Positions 38,964 through 46,302 of a stretch of DNA of 46,302 nt are shown here, in pieces. Positions within the stretch are counted from its first letter, which is position 1. The number at the start of each line of letters is the position of its first letter. The notes beneath the pieces were generated by a model. It saw only the letters and a list, made by a program, of their open reading frames with translations, was not told the origin of the DNA and did no database searches. Origin of the DNA: Candidatus Cryptobacteroides avistercoris (GTDB lineage: Bacteria; Bacteroidota; Bacteroidia; Bacteroidales; UBA932); assembly GCA_017695095.1 (NCBI GenBank), contig JADILW010000110.1, forward strand, positions 1 through 46,302, in the 5' to 3' direction. Position numbers and translations under genes: made by a program.

Positions 38964-40613
38964 ATGAAACCTTACTTCAGTACCCTTACTGACCTCTACA
39001 ACTACGCAAGTTCGAGATACGCCCGCAGGACAGCCTCGGAGTACGCCGACGGCACGATGCGCTACAGCTACTCCCAGTTCAAGGACTGTTGTGACAACAT
39101 TTCCAGAATCCTGTCCAACTTCGGAATAGGCGCGACCGACAAAGTGGCGATACTTTCGGAGAACAAGCCCAACTGGAGCGTCGCCTTCTTCGCAATCACC
39201 GCATTCGGCCGCATCGCCGTGCCCATGCTCCCCGACCTCTCGCACGACGAGGTGGAGAACATCCTGGCGCATTCGGAGGCCAAGGCCATATTCATCTCGA
39301 AGAAGCAGCTCGCAAAGCTCAGCAAGGAGACTGTCGAAAGGCTGAACCTGGTGATAGACATCGACGACTTCACCTTCGTGAAAGCCGCCGGCGAATCCTA
39401 CACCTGCGACGGCAAGGTCAGCGTGCCCACCCCGCTGGACATCGCGGCCATACTCTACACCTCCGGCACCACCGGCAACGCCAAGGGAGTGATGCTCAGC
39501 CACAGGAACTTCTGCGTAAACGTGATGAGTTCCTGGTACAGCTTCCGCATCAGCAAGAAGGACGTGTTCCTCTCCATACTGCCCATGGCCCACACCTACG
39601 AGCTCAGCATCGGCATGCTCTACCCCTTCGCAATGGGAGCAAGGGTGGCCTATCTGCAGAAGGTCCCGACCCCCAGCATCCTGCTCGCCACGCTGAAGCA
39701 GATACGGCCCACGGCCATGCTGTCGGTGCCCCTGATCATCGAGAAGATCTACAAGAGCAGCGTCATACCCGCGATCAACGGCAGCAAGTTCCTGCAGTTC
39801 CTGCAGAAACATGTGAGCTGGCTGCTCTACTCGCTCATAGGAATCAAACTGCGCAAGACCTTCGGAGGACGCCTCAAGTTCTTCGGAATCGGCGGCGCGA
39901 AGCTCGACCCCACGGTGGAGGCCTTCCTCAAGAAGACGGGCTTTCCCTACGCCATAGGCTACGGACTCACCGAGACCGCCCCGCTGATCTGCGCCGCGCC
40001 TCCCGGCAAGACCGCCGTGGGCTCGACCGGAAAGGCGGTCCCGGGCATCCAGGTCAAGCTCGCCGACATCAATCCCGAGACCGGGGAGGGAGAAATCACG
40101 GTCAAGGGGCCCAACGTGATGCTCGGCTACTACAAGGACTACGAAAGGACCTCGTCGGTGCTCAGCCACGACGGCTGGTTCCGCACCGGTGACCTGGCCT
40201 GCTGCGACGGCAAGGGGCGCTATTTTGTGCGCGGACGCCTCGGAAGCCTGATAGTCGGGGCTTCGGGAGAGAACATCTATCCCGAGGAGATCGAGAACGT
40301 GATCAACAGCATGGACGGCATCTCGGAGTCTCTCGTGATAGAGCGCGACGGCCAGCTGATAGCCCTCGTGCAGTTCAACGACAACCTGATTGACTGGAAT
40401 CTCGAAGGCAAGGACAAGTTCATCGAGGACATCGAAGCCCGCAAGAAGGCCGTCCTGGAGTTCGTGAACGCCAGGGTCAGCAAATTCATGAAGATACGCT
40501 CGGTCGAGGTCCAGAAGGAGCCTTTCACGAAGACCGCCACCCACAAGATCAAGCGTTTCCTCTACACCAAGGGCGACAAGCCCGATTCCGGCGAGACCAT
40601 CAGCCAAAACTGA
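38964..40613 (+). CDS. AMP-forming long-chain acyl-CoA synthetase
   Basis: 549 residues, ANL-family adenylating enzyme that activates fatty acids with ATP and CoA. Seen: P-loop-like YTSGTTGNAKGVMLSHRNF near residue 167, GIGGAKLDPTVEAFLKKTG near residue 310 followed by AIGYGLTETAPLI (adenine and substrate loop), the hinge DGWFRTGDLACCDGKGRYFV near residue 403, and RGRLGSLIVGASGENIYPEE near residue 422; the C-terminal lid has TATHKIKRF with the catalytic Lys. Length is slightly below the typical 590-600 of bacterial FadD. Cytoplasmic or membrane-associated. Likely cotranscribed with the aminotransferase. It is followed by element C. Confidence 0.92.
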   Translation: MKPYFSTLTDLYNYASSRYARRTASEYADGTMRYSYSQFKDCCDNISRILSNFGIGATDKVAILSENKPNWSVAFFAITAFGRIAVPMLPDLSHDEVENILAHSEAKAIFISKKQLAKLSKETVERLNLVIDIDDFTFVKAAGESYTCDGKVSVPTPLDIAAILYTSGTTGNAKGVMLSHRNFCVNVMSSWYSFRISKKDVFLSILPMAHTYELSIGMLYPFAMGARVAYLQKVPTPSILLATLKQIRPTAMLSVPLIIEKIYKSSVIPAINGSKFLQFLQKHVSWLLYSLIGIKLRKTFGGRLKFFGIGGAKLDPTVEAFLKKTGFPYAIGYGLTETAPLICAAPPGKTAVGSTGKAVPGIQVKLADINPETGEGEITVKGPNVMLGYYKDYERTSSVLSHDGWFRTGDLACCDGKGRYFVRGRLGSLIVGASGENIYPEEIENVINSMDGISESLVIERDGQLIALVQFNDNLIDWNLEGKDKFIEDIEARKKAVLEFVNARVSKFMKIRSVEVQKEPFTKTATHKIKRFLYTKGDKPDSGETISQN

Positions 40614-40622
40614 TAATCAATC

Positions 40623-40770
40623 GCCGCGGAGCAGGGGCATATACCTGCAAGGCGGCATTGGCTCCCGAAAAGGGAGGTCGTGAGCGGTTCATGAGAATGT
40701 CCGGTGGACATTCGAAAGCGAGCAGCGGAGTGGGGAGGACCGCCGGCAGGTATATGCCCTGCGCAGCGGC
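40623..40770. repeat. Structured element C (diverged member of the A/B family)
   Basis: Outer arms GCAGGGGCATATACCTGC (40631-40648) and GCAGGTATATGCCCTGC (40746-40762) pair with one bulged G; GCCGC/GCGGC flank them. Inside are hairpins CTCCC-GAAAA-GGGAG (40662-40676) and GAATGTCC-GGT-GGACATTC (40695-40713). GTGAGCGG (40680-40687), ATGTCC/GGACAT and AAGCGAGCAGCGGA follow the element A order. Placed between the convergent acyl-CoA synthetase and DAHP synthase genes. Confidence 0.65.
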
Positions 40771-40778
40771 CATCAACC

Positions 40779-41807
40779 TTATCTGAGGTCTGCCAGGTCG
40801 TAGATCAGCCGTTCCGACTTCTCCCATCCGAGACAGGGATCGGTGATCGAGCAGCCATAGACGCCGTCGCCCGTCTTCTGCGAACCGTCGACGAGATACG
40901 ACTCTATCATCAGCCCCTTCACCAGACGGCAGATGTCGGTGTTGTGCCGCGTGCTGTGCAGCACCTCCTTCGCGATGCGTATCTGCTCCATGTACTTCTT
41001 CCCCGAATTGGAGTGGTTAGTGTCCACTATCACCCCGGGATTCTGCAGCCCGGCCTCGGCATAGAGGTCGTTGAGCAGCTCCAGGTCCTCGTAATGATAG
41101 TTGGGATGCGAATTGCCGCGCGAATCCACATAGCCGCGCAGAATCGCATGGGCCAGAGGATTGCCCTTGCTCTCCACCTCCCAGTTGCGGTAGATGAAGG
41201 TGTGCGGGGTCTGCGCCGCCTTCAGCGCGTTCATCATCACCGAGAGATTGCCGCCAGTGGGGTTCTTCATGCCCACGGGGACGTCGATGCCGCTCGCCGT
41301 CAGCCTGTGCTGCTGGTTCTCGACCGAACGCGCCCCCACGGCCACATAGGAGAGCAGGTCGGAGAGATACTTGTGGTTCTCCGGGTAGAGCATCTCGTCG
41401 GCGCAGGAGAATCCGGTCTCGTTGAGAGCCCTGATGTGCAGTTTCCTGATGGCGATGAGGCCCTTGAGCATGTCGGCCGCGGCGCTCGGGTCAGGCTGGT
41501 GGAGCATGCCCTTGTAGCCGGCGCCGGTGGTGCGGGGCTTGTTGGTGTAGATGCGGGGCACGATGACTATCTTGTCGGCCACCTTCTCCTGCACCCCGCG
41601 CAGGCGCGCGATGTAGTCGATCACGGCGTCCTCCCTGTCGGCCGAGCAGGGCCCGATCACCAGCAGCAATTTGTCGCTCTCGCCGGTGAACACCTTGCGT
41701 ATCTGCTCGTCGTTGCGTTGCTTCGCGCGCTCCCCCTCCTCGGAAATCGGGTACATCTCCTTGATTTCCTGAGGAATGATGAGCTTGCGCTTGAAAATCA
41801 TGTTCAT
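40779..41807 (-). CDS. 3-deoxy-7-phosphoheptulonate (DAHP) synthase, class I
   Basis: 342 residues, first step of the shikimate pathway: phosphoenolpyruvate plus erythrose 4-phosphate. Seen: LLLVIGPCSADRED near residue 47, IVIVPRIYTNKPRTTG near residue 78 (PEP phosphate-binding Arg/Lys), YVAVGARSVENQQHR near residue 152, PVGMKNPTGGNLSV near residue 177 and VIVDTNHSNSGKK near residue 262 (metal/substrate ligands). Matches the AroG/F/H class with one domain and no chorismate mutase fusion. Last gene of pheA-aroC-tyrA-DAHPS; element C lies just after it. Feedback control cannot be told from the sequence. Confidence 0.93.
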   Translation of the reverse strand: MNMIFKRKLIIPQEIKEMYPISEEGERAKQRNDEQIRKVFTGESDKLLLVIGPCSADREDAVIDYIARLRGVQEKVADKIVIVPRIYTNKPRTTGAGYKGMLHQPDPSAAADMLKGLIAIRKLHIRALNETGFSCADEMLYPENHKYLSDLLSYVAVGARSVENQQHRLTASGIDVPVGMKNPTGGNLSVMMNALKAAQTPHTFIYRNWEVESKGNPLAHAILRGYVDSRGNSHPNYHYEDLELLNDLYAEAGLQNPGVIVDTNHSNSGKKYMEQIRIAKEVLHSTRHNTDICRLVKGLMIESYLVDGSQKTGDGVYGCSITDPCLGWEKSERLIYDLADLR

Positions 41808-41814
41808 ATCTCTT

Positions 41815-42675
41815 TCAGTCTTTGTCGAAACTTGCGCGGCGCCGGGTGGACAGCCGCATCATCTCCTTAATGGCCTCGGCGTCGGAAGCCGCGAGCTCGT
41901 CCCTGAGTTCGGAGAACTTGGCCATGAAGAGGTCCATCTGCTTCAGCAGCGCCGGCTTGTTCTCCAGGAACAGTTCGGTCCACATGTCCTCGTTGATCCT
42001 CGCGATCCGGGTGAGGTCGCGGAAGGAGTCGCCGGTGTAGTCGATGAAATGCGCCGACTCGCGGCACGCCATCAGGGCCACCGCGATGCAGTGGGTGAGC
42101 TGCGAAAGGAAGCCTATCATCTCGTCGTGCTCCTCGGGGCTCAGCACCGATATCTTCCTGAAACCGAGAACCTCCGCCAGTTCCCTGACGGCGGCGACCC
42201 CCGCTGCGCTGTTGCGTCCGGTCGGAGTTATGATGAAATTAGCGCCGTCGAATATGCGCCTGTCGCTGTTCTCCACTCCCGACAGCTCCCTTCCGGCCAT
42301 GGGATGCGCGGGGACGAACTCCACTTCTCCGCCCAGCAGGTCCTGGATTCTCGGAACCAGGGAACCCTTCACTCCGGTGACGTCGGTGACCAGCGTGCCG
42401 GGACGGAGCAGGCGCCCGTAGTCCATCACCCAGGACTCGAACACATGGGGATAGAGCGCGAACACCACTATGTCGAAGGAACCGGCATATTCCGGAAGCA
42501 CCCCGGTGGCTCCGTGGCGTATGATTCCGCGCCCGAGAGCATGGTCGATGGCGGACTGCCGCCTGTCGATGGCTCCGACCTCGAAGCCGGCGGCGCTCAG
42601 GGCGTCGGCATAGCAGCCGCCTATCAGTCCGAGACCGACTATCAGGATTTTCTTGTCAGGAGTCAGATGAGTCAT
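41815..42675 (-). CDS. tyrA: Prephenate dehydrogenase
   Basis: 286 residues, NAD-dependent step to 4-hydroxyphenylpyruvate in tyrosine synthesis. Seen: Rossmann motif IVGLGLIGGCYADALSAAG near residue 12, VVFALYPHVFESW near residue 71, TDVTGVKGSLVPR near residue 97, AHPMAGRELSGVENSD near residue 118, the conserved active-site His region, and HCIAVALMACRE near residue 194. No ACT domain. It lies 12 bases after aroC and 7 before the DAHP synthase start. Confidence 0.93.
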   Translation of the reverse strand: MTHLTPDKKILIVGLGLIGGCYADALSAAGFEVGAIDRRQSAIDHALGRGIIRHGATGVLPEYAGSFDIVVFALYPHVFESWVMDYGRLLRPGTLVTDVTGVKGSLVPRIQDLLGGEVEFVPAHPMAGRELSGVENSDRRIFDGANFIITPTGRNSAAGVAAVRELAEVLGFRKISVLSPEEHDEMIGFLSQLTHCIAVALMACRESAHFIDYTGDSFRDLTRIARINEDMWTELFLENKPALLKQMDLFMAKFSELRDELAASDAEAIKEMMRLSTRRRASFDKD

Positions 42676-42687
42676 GGCGGCGAAGGG

Positions 42688-43779
42688 TTATCCGGCGAGC
42701 CAGTCGGTGCCGAAGCGCAGGGCGAGCTGGTCGCAGAGCACCGCCGCCACCATGCAGGTGACCACGGGGCAGATGCGCCTCACGATCGCGGGGTCGTGGC
42801 GCCCCTTTATCCGGAGCTCGGCGTCAGCGCCCCTCACGAAGTCGACGCTCTGCTGGGGCAGGGCGATCGACGGGGTGGGACGCACGGCCATGTTGAAGAC
42901 TATGGGCATGCCGTTGCTGATGCCGCCGTTGATTCCGCCGCTGTTGTTGGTCAGGGTGACCACCCTGCCGTCGCGCATTCGGAAAGGGTCATTGGCCTCG
43001 GACCCCCTGACGCTGCCGAAGCCGAAGCCGAGGCCGAATTCTATGCCCTTGACGCCGCCTATCGCGAAGACCGCCCTGGAAATCACGCCTTCGAGGGAGT
43101 CGAACCAGGGCTCGCCAACTCCGGCTGGCATTCCGCTCACGGCGGTCTGGATTATTCCTCCGAGGGAGTCGCCGCAGCTTCTGGCCTCGGCGATACGGTC
43201 CTCCATCGCTCCGGCCACGTCGGACAGCACCGGGAAGGGCCGGCCCTCAAGCGAGCATATCTGCGCTTCGCAGTCCGGTCCGAAAGCCTCGTCGGCGACG
43301 CCGCCGCAGCTGAGTATGTGGGTGCCGACGAAGATGGAGCGGCGCTCGAGAGCCTTCAGGCAGACGGCGCCGGCGGCTACTATTCCGGCGGTCACCCTTC
43401 CGGAGAAATGTCCGCCGCCGCTCTTGTCCTGGAAGCCGTGGTATTTGGCCTGGGCGGCATAATCGGCATGCGAGGGGCGGGCTATGTCCTGGATGGCGGC
43501 GTAGTCGGAGCCTCGCGTGTCGGCGTTGGGTATCACGATGGTGAGCGGGCTGCCGGTGGTGTGTCCGTCGCAGACCCCGCTGAGAATGCGGAACTCGTCC
43601 TTCTCGACGCGCGCCGTGTCGGTCCTTCCGGAAGGACGCCTGCGCGAAAGCCAGGAGGCGATGAAGGCCTCGTCCACGGGAATGCCGGGCGCGAGTCCGT
43701 CGAGCACCGCCCCTACGGCGGGACCGTGGCTTTCACCGAACACGGTGAGCTGGATGCTGGTTCCGATGGTGTTCTTCAT
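42688..43779 (-). CDS. aroC: Chorismate synthase
   Basis: 363 residues, last step of the shikimate pathway (5-enolpyruvylshikimate 3-phosphate to chorismate, reduced FMN). Start set at ATG 43779 (KNTIGTSIQLTVFGESHG), the family N-terminus; an ATG 60 bases above lies in the pheA frame region. Seen: FGESHGPAVGAVLDG at residue 13, RRRPSGRTDTARVEKDEF near residue 45, SGGGHFSGRVTAGIVAAG near residue 125, and NNSGGINGGISNGMPIVF near residue 290. Between pheA and tyrA in one operon. Confidence 0.96.
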   Translation of the reverse strand: MKNTIGTSIQLTVFGESHGPAVGAVLDGLAPGIPVDEAFIASWLSRRRPSGRTDTARVEKDEFRILSGVCDGHTTGSPLTIVIPNADTRGSDYAAIQDIARPSHADYAAQAKYHGFQDKSGGGHFSGRVTAGIVAAGAVCLKALERRSIFVGTHILSCGGVADEAFGPDCEAQICSLEGRPFPVLSDVAGAMEDRIAEARSCGDSLGGIIQTAVSGMPAGVGEPWFDSLEGVISRAVFAIGGVKGIEFGLGFGFGSVRGSEANDPFRMRDGRVVTLTNNSGGINGGISNGMPIVFNMAVRPTPSIALPQQSVDFVRGADAELRIKGRHDPAIVRRICPVVTCMVAAVLCDQLALRFGTDWLAG

Positions 43780-43789
43780 GCGATGCAGG

Positions 43790-44869
43790 TCAGAAGGAGC
43801 CGGCCAGCTTGAAACGCTCGCAGAGGGTGCCCAGCTCATTGATCATGCTGCGGCCCTCCTCGGTGTTGACGTTGCCGTCGAGCTCTATGTAGAAATAGTA
43901 GTTCCATTTGAGGTCCTTCATCGGGCGGCTGCGGAGGCTGCACATGTTGTAGCCGTGCGCTCCGATTATGTTGAGCATCTTGGCCAGCGAGCCGGCCTCG
44001 TTGCGCACGGTGAAGGTCAGGATGAAGTGCCTGCCCATCTTGCGCCTGCCGTTGTCGGTGAAGAGCACGCGGGAGAACGCGGCGAAGCGGGTGGTGTTGA
44101 CCCCGCTGGAGTTGATGTTGGCCTCGATGAGTTTCAGGCCGTAGAGTTCGGCGCTCTCGCCGCTGGCTATCGCGGCCACCGAGGGGTCGTTCCTCTCGGC
44201 CACCATGCGCGCGGCCATCGCCGTGTTGGGGTATTCGCGGGTGATGTACTTCCTTTCGTGGATATATGCGGCGCACTGGGAGAGGGCCTGGGGGTGGCTG
44301 ACCACCTCGCGCACGGTCTCGGGAGTCGCGCCCTCGCAGCCGAGGAGGTTCTGCACCGCCTCGAGCTCCAGCACCTGGTTCACGAAGAGGTCGCCGGAGA
44401 ACATCAGGTCGGTCACCGCGCCCACTTCGCCGGCCGAGCTGTTCTCGAGCGGAAGCACGGCCACGTCGGCCTCCCCCGAGGAGCATGCGGCGTAGGCCTG
44501 TTCGAAGTCCAAGCAGGGGACCAGCCTCGCCCCGGGGAACATCTTCGCCGCCGCGATGGCGCCGAAGGCTCCCGGGACCCCGGCGTAGGCCACCTTGAGC
44601 CCGTTCATGATGCGTTCCTGATAGCTGCGGGAGAGCGACATGAGGTTCTTCTCGAAGCTGACGTAGTACTCGCGTATCGTGTCGTCGGCGACCAGGGCTG
44701 AATTCTTCTCGACAAGCTCGGCCTCCCTCACGGGGTCGTAGACCGACATCCCCCGCTTCATCTTGTACTCTATCACCTCGCGGCTGGCGCGCATGCGCTG
44801 CTCGAAGAGGTCCGCGATCTGCGCATCCATCTGATTGATGCGGCTTCTTATCTCCTTGAGTTCGTCCAT
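43790..44869 (-). CDS. pheA: Bifunctional chorismate mutase/prephenate dehydratase
   Basis: 359 residues, converts chorismate to phenylpyruvate. Domains: AroQ chorismate mutase 1-90 (IRSRINQMDAQIADLFEQR, EVIEYKMKRGMSVYDPVRE), prephenate dehydratase about 92-270 (VAYAGVPGAFGAIAAAKMF, LPLENSSAGEVGAVTDLM, VSHPQALSQCAAYI with active-site residues), and an ACT domain from about 275 (ILTFTVRNEAGSLAKMLNII, SLRSRPMKDLKWNYYFYIE) for phenylalanine feedback. First protein gene of the operon, 28 bases after tRNA-Arg, with no separate promoter box between them. Confidence 0.95.
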   Translation of the reverse strand: MDELKEIRSRINQMDAQIADLFEQRMRASREVIEYKMKRGMSVYDPVREAELVEKNSALVADDTIREYYVSFEKNLMSLSRSYQERIMNGLKVAYAGVPGAFGAIAAAKMFPGARLVPCLDFEQAYAACSSGEADVAVLPLENSSAGEVGAVTDLMFSGDLFVNQVLELEAVQNLLGCEGATPETVREVVSHPQALSQCAAYIHERKYITREYPNTAMAARMVAERNDPSVAAIASGESAELYGLKLIEANINSSGVNTTRFAAFSRVLFTDNGRRKMGRHFILTFTVRNEAGSLAKMLNIIGAHGYNMCSLRSRPMKDLKWNYYFYIELDGNVNTEEGRSMINELGTLCERFKLAGSF

Positions 44870-44897
44870 CAGGGAAAGGGCTGGAAGATTAAACTTG

Positions 44898-44969
44898 TAC
44901 CCCCTAGGCGAATCGAACGCCTATCGTAGGAACCGGAATCCTAAATTCTATCCATTAAACTAAGGGGGC
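44898..44969 (-). tRNA. tRNA-Arg(CCG)
   Basis: 72 bases. Acceptor GCCCCCT with AGGGGGT (first pair G-U), D arm TAGTTTAATGGATAGAA, anticodon stem TAGGA/TCCTA with loop TTCCGGT (anticodon CCG), T arm GGCG-TTCGAATCGCC. CCA is not encoded. It reads CGG codons, which are frequent in this GC-rich genome. Confidence 0.95.
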
Positions 44970-44977
44970 GTGAAGCG

Positions 44978-44985
44978 CAAAGATA
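44978..44985 (-). promoter_or_regulatory. -7 promoter box of tRNA-Arg and the aromatic operon
   Basis: Minus-strand TATCTTTG, exact TAnnTTTG match, 9 bases above the tRNA. No further promoter box or terminator lies between the tRNA and pheA. Confidence 0.65.
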
Positions 44986-45028
44986 GCAATTTTTTCCGCC
45001 GCACACGAGAAGTTCCGAATTTTTGCGG

Positions 45029-45036
45029 TATTTTTG
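45029..45036 (+). promoter_or_regulatory. -7 promoter box of fabD
   Basis: TATTTTTG matches TAnnTTTG; the predicted start is about 29 bases before the ATG at 45069. Confidence 0.55.
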
Positions 45037-45068
45037 GAGCGGATTACTAAAACCAGATTATTACGAAT

Positions 45069-45953
45069 ATGAAAACTGCACATGTATTTCCCGGACAGGG
45101 AGCACAATTCTCAGGAATGGGCAGGGATCTCTACGAGAACTCGGAGAAAGCCCGCTCGCTCATGGACAAGGCCAACGAGATACTCGGCTTCAGAATCACG
45201 GACATAATGTTCGAAGGCAGCGACGAGGACCTGCGCGCCACCAAGGTGACCCAGCCCGCCGTCTTCATCCATTCGGTATGCGCCGCCCTCGCCGCGGAAG
45301 GCGTTCCCGCAGCCGACATGGTGGGCGGACACTCCCTCGGAGAGTTCTCCGCGCTCGTAGCATGTGGAGCGGTGGCCTTCGAGGACGCCCTGAGGCTCGT
45401 GGCCGTACGCGCCGAGGAGATGCAGAAATGCTGCGAGGTGACGCCCGGCGGCATGGCGGCCATCATCGGACTCCCCGACAGCAAGGTGGAGGAGGTCTGC
45501 GCCTCTGTCGACGGACTCGTGATACCCGCCAACTACAACAGCGACGGGCAGGTGGTCATCTCCGGTGAGAAGGCGGCTGTCGAGAAGGCATGCGAGCTGC
45601 TCAAGGCCGCGGGTGCGAAGCGCGCCCTCCCCCTCAGCGTCGGCGGAGCCTTCCACTCACCCCTCATGGAGCCCGCGCGCGTCAGGCTCGCGGAAGCCAT
45701 AGAGAAGACCGAGGTCAAGGCCCCCGTATGCCCCATCTATCAGAACGTGAACGCGCTTCCCGAGACCGACCCCGTGAAGATCAAGGAGAACCTGCTCAAG
45801 CAGCTCACCTCTCCCGTGAGGTGGACCCAGACCGTGAAGAACATGATTGCCGACGGCGCCGTGAACTTCAAGGAATTCGGACCCGGAGCGGTGCTCCAGG
45901 GACTGATCAAGAGAATCGCCCCCTCCACCGGAGTGGAGGTCACCATACTCTAG
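45069..45953 (+). CDS. fabD: Malonyl-CoA:ACP transacylase
   Basis: 294 residues, loads malonate onto acyl carrier protein for fatty acid synthesis. Seen: AHVFPGQGAQFSGMGRDLYE at residue 4, GGHSLGEFSALVACGA near residue 90 with the nucleophile Ser, VRAEEMQKCCEVTPGGMAAI near residue 117 (Arg), ALPLSVGGAFHSPLMEPAR near residue 188 with the catalytic His, and FKEFGPGAVLQGLIKRI near residue 263. Complete. It stands alone on the plus strand and is followed by a hairpin in the end of the opposite gene. Confidence 0.96.
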   Translation: MKTAHVFPGQGAQFSGMGRDLYENSEKARSLMDKANEILGFRITDIMFEGSDEDLRATKVTQPAVFIHSVCAALAAEGVPAADMVGGHSLGEFSALVACGAVAFEDALRLVAVRAEEMQKCCEVTPGGMAAIIGLPDSKVEEVCASVDGLVIPANYNSDGQVVISGEKAAVEKACELLKAAGAKRALPLSVGGAFHSPLMEPARVRLAEAIEKTEVKAPVCPIYQNVNALPETDPVKIKENLLKQLTSPVRWTQTVKNMIADGAVNFKEFGPGAVLQGLIKRIAPSTGVEVTIL

Positions 45954-45979
45954 CCGCTTCCGGCAGAAATACGCTTAAG

Positions 45980-46016
45980 GCGGGCTTCAATGTGCTTCTG
46001 TCACGTTGAAGCCCGC
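45980..46016 (+). terminator. Hairpin after fabD, lying in the 3' coding end of the opposite gene
   Basis: GCGGGCTTCAA (45980-45990) pairs perfectly with TTGAAGCCCGC (46006-46016), 15-base loop, followed on the plus strand by TTCTTTC. It contains the last codons of the minus-strand gene ending at 45987. Confidence 0.6.
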
Positions 46017-46302
46017 TTCTTTCAGGAGTCCGGCCGCTTCCGGACCGGCGCCGGAAAGCACGGCCGTGAATGCGGGGAACTCGCGGCGCACAGGATAGTC
46101 GCCCCGCAGCCTCTCGAACAGGCCGGGGTCGCCGCGCAGGCGGGAGTCGTCCTCCCTGACGTCGTAGCTGTGCAGCACCGCGTCGCAGAGCAGCTCCCAG
46201 GGCTGCCTTCCGGCACCGTCGAGCCGGAACACGGAAGTCTGCGGAGGCTCGGGAAGGCTCTCGGGCTCCCAGTTCCCCAGCGGCAGTCCGAGCACAGCGG
46301 CC
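45987..46302 (-). CDS. Unrecognised protein, C-terminal part only
   Basis: The frame is open to the right edge, so only the last 104 residues are seen (GTG at 46295 is an internal Val, not a chosen start). Visible: LGNWEPESLPEPPQTSVFRL, a polar helix-rich stretch PWELLCDAVLHSYDVREDDS, and an end with FTAVLSGAGPEAAGLLKEAG. No signal, membrane segment or known motif that I can name. Convergent with fabD, and its last codons form one arm of the fabD hairpin. Confidence 0.5.
   Translation of the reverse strand, partial: AAVLGLPLGNWEPESLPEPPQTSVFRLDGAGRQPWELLCDAVLHSYDVREDDSRLRGDPGLFERLRGDYPVRREFPAFTAVLSGAGPEAAGLLKEAGFNVTEAH

Noticed and set aside
35832-43812. Long antisense frames opposite the transporter (35832-37214), acyl-CoA synthetase (38934-40607) and aromatic genes (41776-43812)
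   Set aside because: High GC with strong third-position bias opens the opposite frame; their translations are low-complexity and the true strands carry full family motifs.

Overview
The window is a gene-dense, GC-rich chromosomal segment of a Bacteroidota bacterium, most likely Bacteroidales. The evidence is the repeated Bacteroidota-type promoter (-7 box TAnnTTTG, several with TTTG 19-20 bases upstream), families largely confined to this phylum (DUF4252, DUF4923, DUF5606, DUF3276/PUR-like, DUF3869, long NusB, YajC-YbbR-CoaE order) and a PPi-type phosphofructokinase. An Alistipes-like or uncultured Bacteroidales genus with high GC is my guess; the sequence alone does not fix the genus.

Layout. 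1-3385: a small fructan-use locus (partial fructokinase, FHS/MFS sugar permease, divergent secreted GH32 lipoprotein). 3386-5281: a 1.9-kb island without an intact gene, made of a truncated HicB-like antitoxin remnant, small palindromes with a GATTGCAAATC core, a two-copy 480-bp tandem repeat with apparently covarying, interleaved helices, and a large stem-loop element (element A). 5282-8909: PPi-phosphofructokinase, tRNA-Ser, and two divergent GT2 glycosyltransferases. 8906-12730: Tex, a metallophosphoesterase, and RNase P RNA. 12712-17178 (minus): nusB-yajC-ybbR-coaE-DUF5606-rimO. 17263-19724 (plus): PUR-like protein, amidohydrolase/deaminase, purine nucleoside phosphorylase (purine salvage). 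19806-19941: element B. 19966-24608 (minus): broken DUF4923 gene, dsbD, rny, 6S RNA, zapA, coiled-coil protein. 24719-26813 (minus): OmpA-family porin and a His-rich lipoprotein. 26953-31063 (minus): rubrerythrin followed by a four-gene envelope operon that includes the two halves of a YjbH-like protein. 31143-34702: small hypothetical, PLP aminotransferase, and a DUF4252/sigma/membrane protein/DUF4252 cluster. 34925-40613 (plus): LysR regulator, AspT/YidE transporter, a 50-residue membrane protein, a second PLP aminotransferase, acyl-CoA synthetase. 40623-40770: element C. 40779-44969 (minus): tRNA-Arg followed by pheA-aroC-tyrA-DAHP synthase, an aromatic amino acid operon. 45069-45953: fabD. 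The right edge holds the end of an unrecognised gene.

The most notable signal is not coding. Three large structured elements (A, B, C) share a core, have different but self-complementary outer arms, and each sits between two convergent genes; A and B show a compensatory base-pair change in an inner stem. Next to A lies the 480-bp tandem repeat whose two copies differ by about 13% (hand count) yet keep pairing through compensatory changes, with helices that cross in pseudoknot order. This looks like an undescribed structured RNA or a non-autonomous mobile element family. Function is unknown and the evidence comes from few copies.
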